Shown: positions 1 through 7,722 of the stretch, piece by piece
Position numbering within the stretch: the stretch's first letter is position 1
Layout of the letters: each line of letters opens with the position of its first letter
Assembly: GCA_023426505.1 (NCBI GenBank)
Contig: JAFAAP010000056.1
Span: forward strand, 1 to 27,055
Direction of reading: 5' to 3'
DNA length: 27,055 nt
Source: Pseudomonadota bacterium
GTDB taxonomy: Bacteria > Pseudomonadota > Alphaproteobacteria > Rhizobiales > Beijerinckiaceae
The notes under the pieces: generated by a model
Databases searched by the model: none
What the model was told of the DNA's origin: nothing
Seen by the model: the letters and a program-made list of their open reading frames with translations, nothing else
Made by a program: the position numbers and the translations under genes

Positions 1-353
1 ACCTCTACTTCGTGGCCGACGGCTCCGGCGGGCACGCCTTCGCCGAAACCTACGAGCAGCACCAGCGCAACGTCGCCCGCTGGCGCCAGTTCGAGAAGAC
101 CCGCGCCACGACCGACACGCCGCCGGCCGATTCCGTCGACCGGTTCGATCCGGACGGGGACCCTGCCGTTGCGCCCGGAACCTCCGGCGGCCTTGCGCCC
201 GAGCTTCGCGGTTCGGCGGACGTGGCGCGCGGCGGCCGCCAGGGCCGCGCACGGGGCTTCGACGCGAGCGAGGGCACCGACAAGGACCCGCTCAAGAACA
301 AGACCTACGACCTCAACTCGCCGAAGAACGTTCCTGTGCTGAGCCAGCCCTAG
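1..353 (+). CDS. mltG: Endolytic transglycosylase MltG, C-terminal fragment
   Basis: This is the last ~117 codons of a reading frame that enters from outside the window (frame begins at base 3) and ends with TAG at 351-353. The visible start, LYFVADGSGGHAFAETYEQH, matches the strongly conserved end of the MltG/YceG catalytic domain (consensus like FVADGTGGHVF..T..EHN.NV..WR). MltG is an inner-membrane lytic transglycosylase that cuts nascent glycan strands and sets their length. The catalytic Glu and the transmembrane anchor lie upstream and cannot be checked. After the domain comes a ~75-residue Gly/Pro/Asp-rich, probably disordered tail ending PKNVPVLSQP; such tails are common in Hyphomicrobiales MltG. 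Its position just before yicC and gmk matches the order I recall from this order of bacteria. Confidence 0.9.
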   Translation, partial: LYFVADGSGGHAFAETYEQHQRNVARWRQFEKTRATTDTPPADSVDRFDPDGDPAVAPGTSGGLAPELRGSADVARGGRQGRARGFDASEGTDKDPLKNKTYDLNSPKNVPVLSQP

Positions 354-480
354 AGCATCGGACCCAAAAGTGGGATCCATTTTTCACTAGCGTAGCCCTG
401 CGGGTTCGCACGATGCGCAAAGGCATCGCTGCTTGTGGCGCAGGCATGCGCGCATTATGGTCGCGCCGACTTTTGAAAAC
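351..480. repeat. Intergenic palindromic element between mltG and yicC
   Basis: The mltG-yicC gap begins at the mltG stop with a GAGCATCGGACCCAAAAG-type sequence followed by a TGGGATCC run. The heptamer CAAAAGT (365-371) recurs as its reverse complement ACTTTTG at 469-475. Inside lies a second dyad, ATGCGC (413-418) against GCGCAT (450-455). From memory, elements starting AGAGCATCGGACCC are repeated between genes in Methylobacteriaceae-like genomes; I cannot confirm the copy number here. It could act as a transcription terminator for mltG, but there is no clean T-tract after a strong stem. Confidence 0.4.
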
Positions 481-497
481 GCCCGAGGTTCAAGCGC

Positions 498-1385
498 ATG
501 TCCATTGCGAGCATGACCGGCTTCGCCCGCGAAGCCGGCGTCACGGGGGCCTATCAGTGGGCCTGGGAGATCAAGACGGTCAACGGCCGTGGCCTCGAGA
601 TCCGCGTGCGCACCCCCTCCGGCCTCGACGCCGTCGGCGAGGATGCCCGTAACCAGATCCTGAAGGCGCTCACCCGCGGGCAGGGGCAACTGACCCTCGC
701 CCTCAGCCGGACCTCCTCGACGCCGAAGCTGCGCGTGAACCAGGACGTCCTGCATTCGCTGCTCGCGGCGGTCGGCAGCCTCTCGCTCCCGCCCAACGTC
801 CAGCCGGCCTCCCTCGACGGGCTGCTCGCCGTCCGCGGCGTGGTGGAGCTGGACGAGGGCACGTCCGATCCGAGCCAGGACGAGGCCCTGGCCGGCGACC
901 TCAAGAGCGCTGTCGGCTCGCTGATCGAGCAGCTGAAGGCCGCCCGCCGGGCCGAGGGCCAGGCCCTGTCCGGGGTGCTGAGCCAGCATCTCGACACGAT
1001 TGCGCGGCTCGTCGACGAGGCCGACGCGTCGCCCGCCCGCCGTCCCGAAGCGATCCGGGCGCGTCTGGAGGCTCAGATCGAGCAGCTTCTCGAAGGCAAG
1101 GGCGCCCTCGATCCGGCGCGCCTGCACCAGGAGGCCGTGCTCATCGCCGCCCGCGCTGACATCCGCGAGGAGCTCGACCGGCTGCGGGCCCATGTGGACG
1201 CCGCGCGCGGCCTGCTGCAGGAGGGCGGCTCGGTCGGCCGCCGCCTCGACTTCCTGGCCCAGGAATTCGGCCGCGAGGCGAACACCCTCTGCGCCAAGGC
1301 CAACGACGTCTCGCTGTCGCGGATCGGGCTTGACCTCAAGGCCGTGATCGAACAGTTCCGCGAGCAGGTTCAGAACGTCGAGTAG
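498..1385 (+). CDS. yicC: YicC/YloC family endoribonuclease
   Basis: The product is 295 aa, the usual family length. The N-terminus MSIASMTGFAR carries the family's MTGF(A/S)R signature (YicC N-terminal domain, roughly residues 1-155). The C-terminal DUF1732 region (about 210-295) contains GRRLDFLAQEFGREANTL and ends IEQFREQVQNVE, both near-invariant in the family. YicC proteins are endoribonucleases, and in E. coli YicC has been linked to decay of the small RNA RyhB; the target here is unknown. The ATG at 498 has a GAGG element about 9 bases upstream. The stop lies 15 bp before gmk, so the two genes are probably co-transcribed. The family call is secure; the cellular role is inferred. Confidence 0.93.
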   Translation: MSIASMTGFAREAGVTGAYQWAWEIKTVNGRGLEIRVRTPSGLDAVGEDARNQILKALTRGQGQLTLALSRTSSTPKLRVNQDVLHSLLAAVGSLSLPPNVQPASLDGLLAVRGVVELDEGTSDPSQDEALAGDLKSAVGSLIEQLKAARRAEGQALSGVLSQHLDTIARLVDEADASPARRPEAIRARLEAQIEQLLEGKGALDPARLHQEAVLIAARADIREELDRLRAHVDAARGLLQEGGSVGRRLDFLAQEFGREANTLCAKANDVSLSRIGLDLKAVIEQFREQVQNVE

Positions 1386-1400
1386 CAAGGGAGTTCGGGT

Positions 1401-2042
1401 GTGGTGCAACTGAAGCGGCGCGGTCTTCTGCTGATCCTCTCGTCGCCCTCCGGGGCCGGCAAGTCGACGCTGACGCGCAACCTCGTGCGTGAGGACCGTG
1501 GGATCCGGCTATCGATCTCCGTGACGACGCGGCACAAGCGGCCGTCGGAGATCAACGGCGTCCACTACAATTTCATGGAGAACGTCGCCGATTTCGAGGA
1601 GCAGCGCGACCGCGGCGACCTGCTCGAATGGGCGCAGGTCCACGGCAACTACTACGGCACCCCGCGCAAGCCCGTGGAGCAGGCCCTCGCCCGCGGCGAG
1701 GACATGATGTTCGACATCGACTGGCAGGGCACGAAGCAGATCGTCGAGAAGATGCGCTCCGACGTGGTGAGCGTCTTCATCCTGCCGCCCTCCATGGCGG
1801 AGCTGAAGGCGCGCCTGGAGCGCCGCGCCGAGGACACGCCCGAGGTCATCGCCCGGCGCCTGCGCAACGCCCGCGACGAGATCGCCCAGTGGGGCGCGTA
1901 CGACTACGTGCTTATCAACGACGACCTCGATCGCACCTACGGGGACCTGAAGGCGATCCTCGCAGCCGAGCGCCTGCGCCGCGAGCGCCAGGTGGAGCTC
2001 GAAAGCTTCATCGACGGATTGCTAGGAGAAGCGGTCACGTAA
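1401..2042 (+). CDS. gmk: Guanylate kinase
   Basis: The 213-aa product phosphorylates GMP to GDP with ATP in purine nucleotide synthesis, in the cytoplasm. The P-loop SSPSGAGKST sits at residues 14-23. The GMP-binding segment SVTTRHKRPSEINGVHYNF follows at about 40-58, with conserved Arg and Tyr residues. Length matches bacterial Gmk (about 205-220 aa). The start is GTG at 1401, preceded by AAGGGAG at 1387-1393 (7-base spacing); an adjacent second GTG at 1404 is less well spaced. It follows yicC closely, a pairing seen widely in alphaproteobacteria. The stop codon is only 12 bp from the stop of convergent ddl, with no room for a dedicated terminator. Confidence 0.97.
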   Translation: MVQLKRRGLLLILSSPSGAGKSTLTRNLVREDRGIRLSISVTTRHKRPSEINGVHYNFMENVADFEEQRDRGDLLEWAQVHGNYYGTPRKPVEQALARGEDMMFDIDWQGTKQIVEKMRSDVVSVFILPPSMAELKARLERRAEDTPEVIARRLRNARDEIAQWGAYDYVLINDDLDRTYGDLKAILAAERLRRERQVELESFIDGLLGEAVT

Positions 2043-2054
2043 GGACCGCCCACT

Positions 2055-3167
2055 CTAGACGAGCGCCAGCGTGTTGCGTCGTTCATGACGGGCGACGGCG
2101 TGCTGGATCAGCACATCCATCAGCTCCTCCTGCGACAGGCCGCCGGCCTCCCAGAGCTTGGGATACATGCTGATCGCCGTGAAGCCCGGCAGGGTGTTCA
2201 CCTCGTTCACGTAGAGGCCCTGCTCCTGCGTCGGGTCGACGAAGAAGTCGACGCGGGCCATGCCTTCGCAGGTCAGCACGCGGAAGGTCTCGACCGCGAG
2301 GTCCTGGATGCGGCGAGCGAGATCCGTCGCAAGATCGGCCGGAATGCGCAGCAACGCGCCGTCCGCATCGATGTACTTGGCGTCATAGCTGTAGAAGCCG
2401 TGGCTCGTGGCCGGGACGATCTCGCCTAAAGGAGAGGCCCGGACCTCGCCGGCGGCGTCCTCGAGGACCGAGCACTCGATCTCGCGGGCTCCCGTCACGC
2501 TCCGCTCCACGAGGACCTTCGCGTCATAGCGGAAGGCGACCTCGCAGGCCCGGTCGAACTCCGCGGCCGATCCGGCACGGGACACGCCCACGGACGATCC
2601 CATATTGGCAGGCTTCACGAAGAGCTCCAGCGTCCCGAGCGCCTCCGACGCTGTGCGGTAGTCCACGCGCCGGCCGAGCGTAAGGGTCAGGAACGGCACC
2701 ACCGGCAGGCCCGCGTCCCGCAGGAGCCGCTTGGCGACGTCCTTGTCCATGCCGGCGGCGGAGCCCATCACGCCGGAGCCGACATAAGGGATGTTGGCCA
2801 GCTCCAACAAACCCTGGATCGTCCCGTCTTCGCCGTTGGGTCCGTGGAGCACGGGCACCACGGCATCGAGCCGAATGGCTTCGGGGCCTGAAGCGCCCCC
2901 GAGAACGATCATCTCGCCGCCGCCTCCCGGCAGCAGGGCCACCGGAGGAGCGCTGTCCGGAATGTCGAGAGATCGGGCGCCCCTGCCGGCGCCGTTGCCG
3001 CCGTCGCAGAGAACCCATCGGCCGTCGCGGCCGATGCCGATCGGCACGACATCGTAGCGGTCGGGATCGAGGGCGCGGAGGATGTTCACCGCCGACATCC
3101 GGGACACCTCGTGTTCGGCGGAGCGGCCGCCGAACAGTAGCCCGATCCTCTTGCGTTTCCCTGACAT
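2055..3167 (-). CDS. ddl: D-alanine--D-alanine ligase (DdlA-like length)
   Basis: The 370-aa ATP-grasp enzyme joins two D-alanines to make the terminal dipeptide of the peptidoglycan precursor. Visible signatures are LLFGGRSAEHEVS (10-22, with the catalytic Glu of EHEVS), GPNGEDGTIQGLLE, PYVGSGVMGSA.GMDK, and the C-terminal VNEVNTLPGFTAISMYP holding the Mg/ATP residues. The length fits the longer DdlA type (about 364 aa) rather than the ~306-aa DdlB of the mur cluster. I chose ATG 3167 because GGGGAGAAC lies just upstream; an in-frame ATG at 3212 would add 15 residues with no family match. It sits alone between gmk and rsmA, away from mur genes, so a second ddl elsewhere is possible. Confidence 0.95.
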   Translation of the reverse strand: MSGKRKRIGLLFGGRSAEHEVSRMSAVNILRALDPDRYDVVPIGIGRDGRWVLCDGGNGAGRGARSLDIPDSAPPVALLPGGGGEMIVLGGASGPEAIRLDAVVPVLHGPNGEDGTIQGLLELANIPYVGSGVMGSAAGMDKDVAKRLLRDAGLPVVPFLTLTLGRRVDYRTASEALGTLELFVKPANMGSSVGVSRAGSAAEFDRACEVAFRYDAKVLVERSVTGAREIECSVLEDAAGEVRASPLGEIVPATSHGFYSYDAKYIDADGALLRIPADLATDLARRIQDLAVETFRVLTCEGMARVDFFVDPTQEQGLYVNEVNTLPGFTAISMYPKLWEAGGLSQEELMDVLIQHAVARHERRNTLALV

Positions 3168-3265
3168 TCGCGGTTCTCCCCAGGCAGCCATCGGCGGCAT
3201 CAGACCGTGCATATAGCGGACGGGATTAACGTTTCTCGAAAAGGCCGGAGTGCCGCTCGAAGCTC

Positions 3266-4126
3266 CTAGTCCGACCGTCCACGGGCGGCATCGAGGGCAT
3301 TCGCAAGAGCGACGTAGCCCTCCACCGGCACGTTCTCGGCCCGGATCGTCTCCTCGAGGCCGGCTGCTGCGATGACGGCTGACGGGTCCGGCGTGATCGA
3401 CTTCAGGCTCTGGCGCAGCATCTTACGGCGCTGGCCGAAAGCCGCGCGCGTGACGGCTTCGAGCGCCCCGATGCGGCAGGGCAGAGGGTTCTCACGCGGC
3501 GTGAGGTGGACGATGCTCGACGTGATCTTCGGCGGCGGTACGAAGGCCGAGGGCGGCACGTCGAAGAGGATGCGCGCCTCCGTCCGCCAGCCGCAGAGGA
3601 CGCCAAGGCGGCCGTAATCCTTCGGGTCGCTCTCGTCGGCGACGATCCGCTCGGCCACTTCACGCTGGAACATGAGGGTGAGGGACGACCACCAGGGCGG
3701 CCATTTCTCGGTGGTCAGCCATCCGGTCAGCAAGGCCGTGCCGACATTGTAAGGCAGGTTGGAGATGATCCGCACCAGCCCGTCTCCCACCAGCGGCCGC
3801 GGATCGAATTCGAGCGCATCGGCCTCGATCACCTCCAGCCGGCCGGGGTAACGGGCGGAGATCTCCGCCAGAGCCGGCAGGCAGCGGGAATCCCGCTCGA
3901 TGGCGATGAGGCGCTTCGCGCCCGCCGCCAGGATCGCGCGGGTCAACCCTCCGGGTCCCGGCCCGACCTCGATGACGGTCGCATCCTCCAGCGGCCCGGC
4001 GGAGCGGGCGATGCGGCTCGTGAGGTTGAGGTCGAACAGGAAGTTCTGGCCGAGCGACTTCTTGGCCATCAGGCCATGGGTGCGAACGACGTCGCGCAGG
4101 GGCGGCAGATCGTCGATCTGGCTCAT
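3266..4126 (-). CDS. rsmA: 16S rRNA (adenine1518-N6/adenine1519-N6)-dimethyltransferase RsmA (KsgA)
   Basis: The 286-aa SAM-dependent enzyme dimethylates two adjacent adenines in the 3'-terminal helix 45 hairpin of 16S rRNA, late in 30S assembly. Residues 23-33 (KSLGQNFLFDL) form the family's N-terminal motif. VIEVGPGPGGLT (51-62) is SAM-binding motif I, and NLPYN (123-127) is the catalytic motif IV. The ATG at 4126 shares ATGA with the pdxA stop, a 4-bp overlap implying translational coupling. The frame stays open upstream inside pdxA, but that stretch has no family similarity. It is the last gene of the lptF-lptG-lptD-pdxA-rsmA run. Confidence 0.97.
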   Translation of the reverse strand: MSQIDDLPPLRDVVRTHGLMAKKSLGQNFLFDLNLTSRIARSAGPLEDATVIEVGPGPGGLTRAILAAGAKRLIAIERDSRCLPALAEISARYPGRLEVIEADALEFDPRPLVGDGLVRIISNLPYNVGTALLTGWLTTEKWPPWWSSLTLMFQREVAERIVADESDPKDYGRLGVLCGWRTEARILFDVPPSAFVPPPKITSSIVHLTPRENPLPCRIGALEAVTRAAFGQRRKMLRQSLKSITPDPSAVIAAAGLEETIRAENVPVEGYVALANALDAARGRSD

Positions 4127-5145
4127 GGCGCGGGGCTTCCCGCGCCGAGCCGCGCCGCGAGCTTGATCGCGGCTATCAGGCTGTCGGGCCGGGCGATGCC
4201 CTTGCCGGCAATGTCGAAGGCTGTGCCGTGGTCGGGCGAGGTGCGCACGAAGGGCAGGCCCAGGGTCACGTTCACGGCCTCGTCGAACGCGATCGTCTTG
4301 ATCGGGATCAGAGCCTGGTCGTGATACATGGCGAGCGCCGCGTCGTATCGGCTCCGGGCGCGGGCGTGGAACATGGTGTCGGCCGGCAGCGGCCCCGACA
4401 CCTTGATGCCGTCCTGCCTCAGGATTTCGATCGCCGGCGCGATGATGGCGTTGTCCTCGGCTCCCATGGCCCCGTTCTCCCCGGCATGGGGATTGAGCCC
4501 CGCCACGGCAAGGCGCGGATGGGAAAGGCCGAAGCGCCCGCGCAGTTCCCGCGCCACGATGCGGCCGGTTTCGACGATCAGCTCCGCCGTGAGCGCCGAC
4601 GGAACCGACGCGAGCGGGATGTGGACGGTGACCGGCACGACCGCGAGGGACTCGCTCCACAGCATCATGACCGGATGGGGCGCCGCCTCGCCGGGAGCGG
4701 CCGCGAGAGCCGCCAGGAATTCCGTGTGGCCCGGATGGCGGAAGCCTGCATCGTAGAGCACGTGCTTAGCGATGGGATTCGTCACCAGCGCGGAGGCCGC
4801 GCCCGAGCGGACGAGCCGCACCGCCGTCTCGATCGCCTCGATGACGGAGGCCGCATAGGCGGGATCCGGTCGGCCGGGCTCCGCGGAGACCGCATGGGTG
4901 AGCGGGATGACCGGCAAAGCCGCATCGAAGGTGTCGGCGGCCTTCGAAACCTCGACCTGTGAGATCGGAACGGTCCAGCCGAGCCCTCGGGCCACCCGGC
5001 CGAGATGATCGGGATCCGCCAGGACCGCGAAGGCGGGGAGGGCCCGTTCGCGACGCTGGAGCCAGGCTCTCAGGATCAGTTCCGGGCCAATTCCCGCAGG
5101 GTCACCTTGGGTGACGACCAGCAGGTTCCGACCGGGCGCTATCAC
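4123..5145 (-). CDS. pdxA: 4-hydroxythreonine-4-phosphate dehydrogenase
   Basis: The 340-aa enzyme oxidises 4-phosphohydroxy-L-threonine in the DXP-dependent pathway to pyridoxal 5'-phosphate. TQGDPAGIGPEL is at residues 12-23. HPGHTEFLA (137-145), NPHAGE (218-223) and MYHDQ (273-277) supply the divalent-metal histidines. Length agrees with family members of about 330-340 aa. Translation starts at GTG 5145, which overlaps the lptD stop as GTGA; the downstream end overlaps rsmA as ATGA. Coupling to rsmA is widespread in proteobacteria. The direct junction with lptD is unusual because surA normally lies between them. Confidence 0.96.
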   Translation of the reverse strand: MIAPGRNLLVVTQGDPAGIGPELILRAWLQRRERALPAFAVLADPDHLGRVARGLGWTVPISQVEVSKAADTFDAALPVIPLTHAVSAEPGRPDPAYAASVIEAIETAVRLVRSGAASALVTNPIAKHVLYDAGFRHPGHTEFLAALAAAPGEAAPHPVMMLWSESLAVVPVTVHIPLASVPSALTAELIVETGRIVARELRGRFGLSHPRLAVAGLNPHAGENGAMGAEDNAIIAPAIEILRQDGIKVSGPLPADTMFHARARSRYDAALAMYHDQALIPIKTIAFDEAVNVTLGLPFVRTSPDHGTAFDIAGKGIARPDSLIAAIKLAARLGAGSPAP

Positions 5146-7685
5146 TGGGCTGCGACGCCTTCTTCGCCCGAGGCGCTACCAAGCCTCTGGTTGAACGTGA
5201 CCTCGCCGAGGGTCCGCAGTTCGAGACGAAGCAGAACCGTGTGGTTGCGGTCCTTCTCGCCCGAGGTGACAGCGGTATCGCGTGGCGACACGGAGTAGTT
5301 GACCGAGAAGGTGGTGCACTCGTCGATATAGCCGAGGCCGACGCTCATCGAGCTGACATAAGGGGAGTCGCCGCGATTATAGACGGCCGTGGTCGGGTTG
5401 GCCGCATATTGAACGGCATAGAGATCGCGGGCGATCAGGTAGCGGTCGAGGTCGAGCAGAACCGAGCCCGACACGTACCAGTTCGGCGTCACGTTCCAAC
5501 GGGCGGCAGCCAAGAGGCCTTCACGGCGCTGGTCGAAGCCGATCTCAGGCTGCGCGGCGTAGCGGGCATAGGTCAGCGACCCGGAGATCGGCAGGTAGGG
5601 CGCGAAGTTCGCCGAGAAGCCGGCCTCGAAACGGTTGACGCCGAAATCCTCCTGGTCGAACCGTGCGCGGGTCACGAAGGAGAAGTTCGCGTTCGGCTTG
5701 ATCTGGAAGCGGCCCACGTAATCGGAAGCGCGCGAGTCGAGCCCGGAATCGAGGCCCACATTCGCGAGGTCGCCCTGGCGGAACGAGTTGCGGCCCGCCA
5801 CCTGATAGGACTGGCCGAACAAGGCATTGGCATAGAAGCCGTCTGCGCCCGTCACCGTGTACTGGATGCCCACATTGGCGCGCACGCCGCCTTCGGCGCG
5901 GTCGTAGCCCGAGAACTTGTCCCAGTCGAACAGGGACGTGTCGTCGAACACGAGGCTCTGCGCGTCCTCGTTCGGCAGATGGCCGATCCGGGTCTCGTTC
6001 GGACGGGCGATGATCTGGGCGATCGGCTCGATGATCTGCGTGCCGGACGTGCCGAGATCCGCCACGAACGGGAACCGGTACTCCAGGCCGATGGCCGGCA
6101 TCGCCCGGAACAGGTAGTCGTCGTCTCCGCCGATGAAGTTGGCGAGCTCGATGTTTTGGTAGCCGTTGAAGTCCGGAGCGATCCAGAACTGGTCGGCCCG
6201 CAGATAGGCGAAGGGCGTCCAGACCTGTCCGATGGGGTCGATGAATTCGCGCCGCCAGGATGCCTGGACCGAGGCCCGGGACGTAGAACCGCTGATGCCG
6301 CGCACCAGGCACGAGCCGCGCTGGAAGACGGCGCAGGTCTCGTAGAGGCCGAAGAGGTAGGTGTGCTGCTTCGGGATCTCGTTGAACTGCGCGGCCTCGC
6401 GGGAGAGGCTCGTCACGTTCACGTCGATCGCGAACTCGCCGCCGACGACCGGTGGCGTGATGCGCTTGTTGTAGTCCAGGACGGGCGCGACGACGGGCTG
6501 TTGCTTCTGCCAATCGCTCGAGGAGAGGCCCTGGAAGTAATACCCGCGCACGTCGAAGAACGAGCGGTCGCCCTGGCCCCGGAGGTACAGGGACGAGATC
6601 GATTCCTTCAGGTAGATTGAGCTCAGGCTCTCGCTGCGGATGCGGTAGTTCTGCAGGAACCACTTGTCGGAAACGAGGGCGACGTCCCAGCCCCATTTCC
6701 AGTTCTTGTTGATGTAGAACAGACCCGTAGACTCGAGCGAGCCGCGGAACTCGCGGTCGCCAGGCCCATAGGGGCTGTCGAGGAAGGCGTCGGGATCGAG
6801 CTGCGAAATGCCCGCCGCGCGGATGTTGTAAGCGCCATTCTCGAGGCGGTGACGCCACTCGACCTCGCCGAGGAGACCCTGCCGGCTCAGGACGGTCGGC
6901 GTGAGCGTCAGGTCGTAGTTGGGGGCGATCGCCCAGAAGAACGGGATCGAGGCGCCGACGCCCAGGGGACTGGAATAGACGTAGCGAGGCGCCAGGAAGC
7001 CGGTCTTGCGCTTCACCGTCGGATCGGGCGTCCAGAAATACGGCAGATAGGCGATCGGCAGCCCGAACAGCTCGAGGCTCGCATCCTCGTAGTAGATCGT
7101 CTGCTCGCTGTCGTTGTGGATGATCTTGGCGGCCCTGACCTGCCAGAGCGGCGGCTTTTCCGGATTGTCCTTGCAGGGCTCGCAGGCCGTGTAGGTGCCG
7201 CGCGCGAAAGTCGTCGTCTCGCCCTCTGCCCGTTCGGCTCGGGGGGAGGAGAAGCGGGTCGTGACGGTCTGGCCGTTCTCGACCGTGGTCTGCACCACGC
7301 GCAGCGAATCGATGAAGCCGTTCTTGAAGTCGTCCGTCAGCTCGAAGCGGTCGCCGGTGATGACGGCGCCTGTCGAATCGGTGAGGCGGGCATTGCCCTC
7401 GGCGAAGACGCGGCCGGTGTTGCGGTCGTAGGTGACCTTGTCGGCCTGCAGCGTCCGGCCCTGGTAGTTCATCTGCACGTCGCCGGCGGCCGCGATCGTG
7501 TTGTTGTCGTTGTTGTAGATGATTTCCTTGGCGTCGACGAGCAGGCGATCCTGTCCGGCGCCGGACTGGGCCTTGGCGCTCAGCCTCTCGTTGAGGGATT
7601 GGGCAGCCACAGGGGTCGACCCGACAGCACAGAAAAGTGCCATCGCGACCGCAGACGTTGCGATCGTTGTCTTCACCCGCTCCAT
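5142..7685 (-). CDS. lptD: LPS-assembly protein LptD (outer-membrane translocon)
   Basis: The 847-aa protein inserts lipopolysaccharide into the outer leaflet of the outer membrane together with the lipoprotein LptE. Residues 1-29 form a signal peptide ending PVAAQ. An OstA/LptA-like beta-jellyroll follows (about 48-165: LLVDAKEIIYNNDNNTIAA, GDVQMNYQGRTLQADKVTY). The rest, from about 210, is the LptD barrel with typical ITY/LPYFWTPDPTVKRKTGFL sequence. Mature cysteines are C168, C171, C451, C459 and C790, which differs from the E. coli pattern of two N-terminal Cys plus an adjacent C-terminal pair. The ATG at 7685 has GGGGAGCAGGT directly upstream. It lies 37 bp after lptG, as expected for an LPS export operon. 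Confidence 0.95.
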   Translation of the reverse strand: MERVKTTIATSAVAMALFCAVGSTPVAAQSLNERLSAKAQSGAGQDRLLVDAKEIIYNNDNNTIAAAGDVQMNYQGRTLQADKVTYDRNTGRVFAEGNARLTDSTGAVITGDRFELTDDFKNGFIDSLRVVQTTVENGQTVTTRFSSPRAERAEGETTTFARGTYTACEPCKDNPEKPPLWQVRAAKIIHNDSEQTIYYEDASLELFGLPIAYLPYFWTPDPTVKRKTGFLAPRYVYSSPLGVGASIPFFWAIAPNYDLTLTPTVLSRQGLLGEVEWRHRLENGAYNIRAAGISQLDPDAFLDSPYGPGDREFRGSLESTGLFYINKNWKWGWDVALVSDKWFLQNYRIRSESLSSIYLKESISSLYLRGQGDRSFFDVRGYYFQGLSSSDWQKQQPVVAPVLDYNKRITPPVVGGEFAIDVNVTSLSREAAQFNEIPKQHTYLFGLYETCAVFQRGSCLVRGISGSTSRASVQASWRREFIDPIGQVWTPFAYLRADQFWIAPDFNGYQNIELANFIGGDDDYLFRAMPAIGLEYRFPFVADLGTSGTQIIEPIAQIIARPNETRIGHLPNEDAQSLVFDDTSLFDWDKFSGYDRAEGGVRANVGIQYTVTGADGFYANALFGQSYQVAGRNSFRQGDLANVGLDSGLDSRASDYVGRFQIKPNANFSFVTRARFDQEDFGVNRFEAGFSANFAPYLPISGSLTYARYAAQPEIGFDQRREGLLAAARWNVTPNWYVSGSVLLDLDRYLIARDLYAVQYAANPTTAVYNRGDSPYVSSMSVGLGYIDECTTFSVNYSVSPRDTAVTSGEKDRNHTVLLRLELRTLGEVTFNQRLGSASGEEGVAAQ

Positions 7686-7722
7686 ACCTGCTCCCCTACC
7701 ACGCCCTCGAACCTGAGGACTG

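Noticed and set aside
387..1409. Antisense open frame covering yicC
   Set aside because: Translation has no family features, and yicC is clearly coding on the other strand with both conserved ends.
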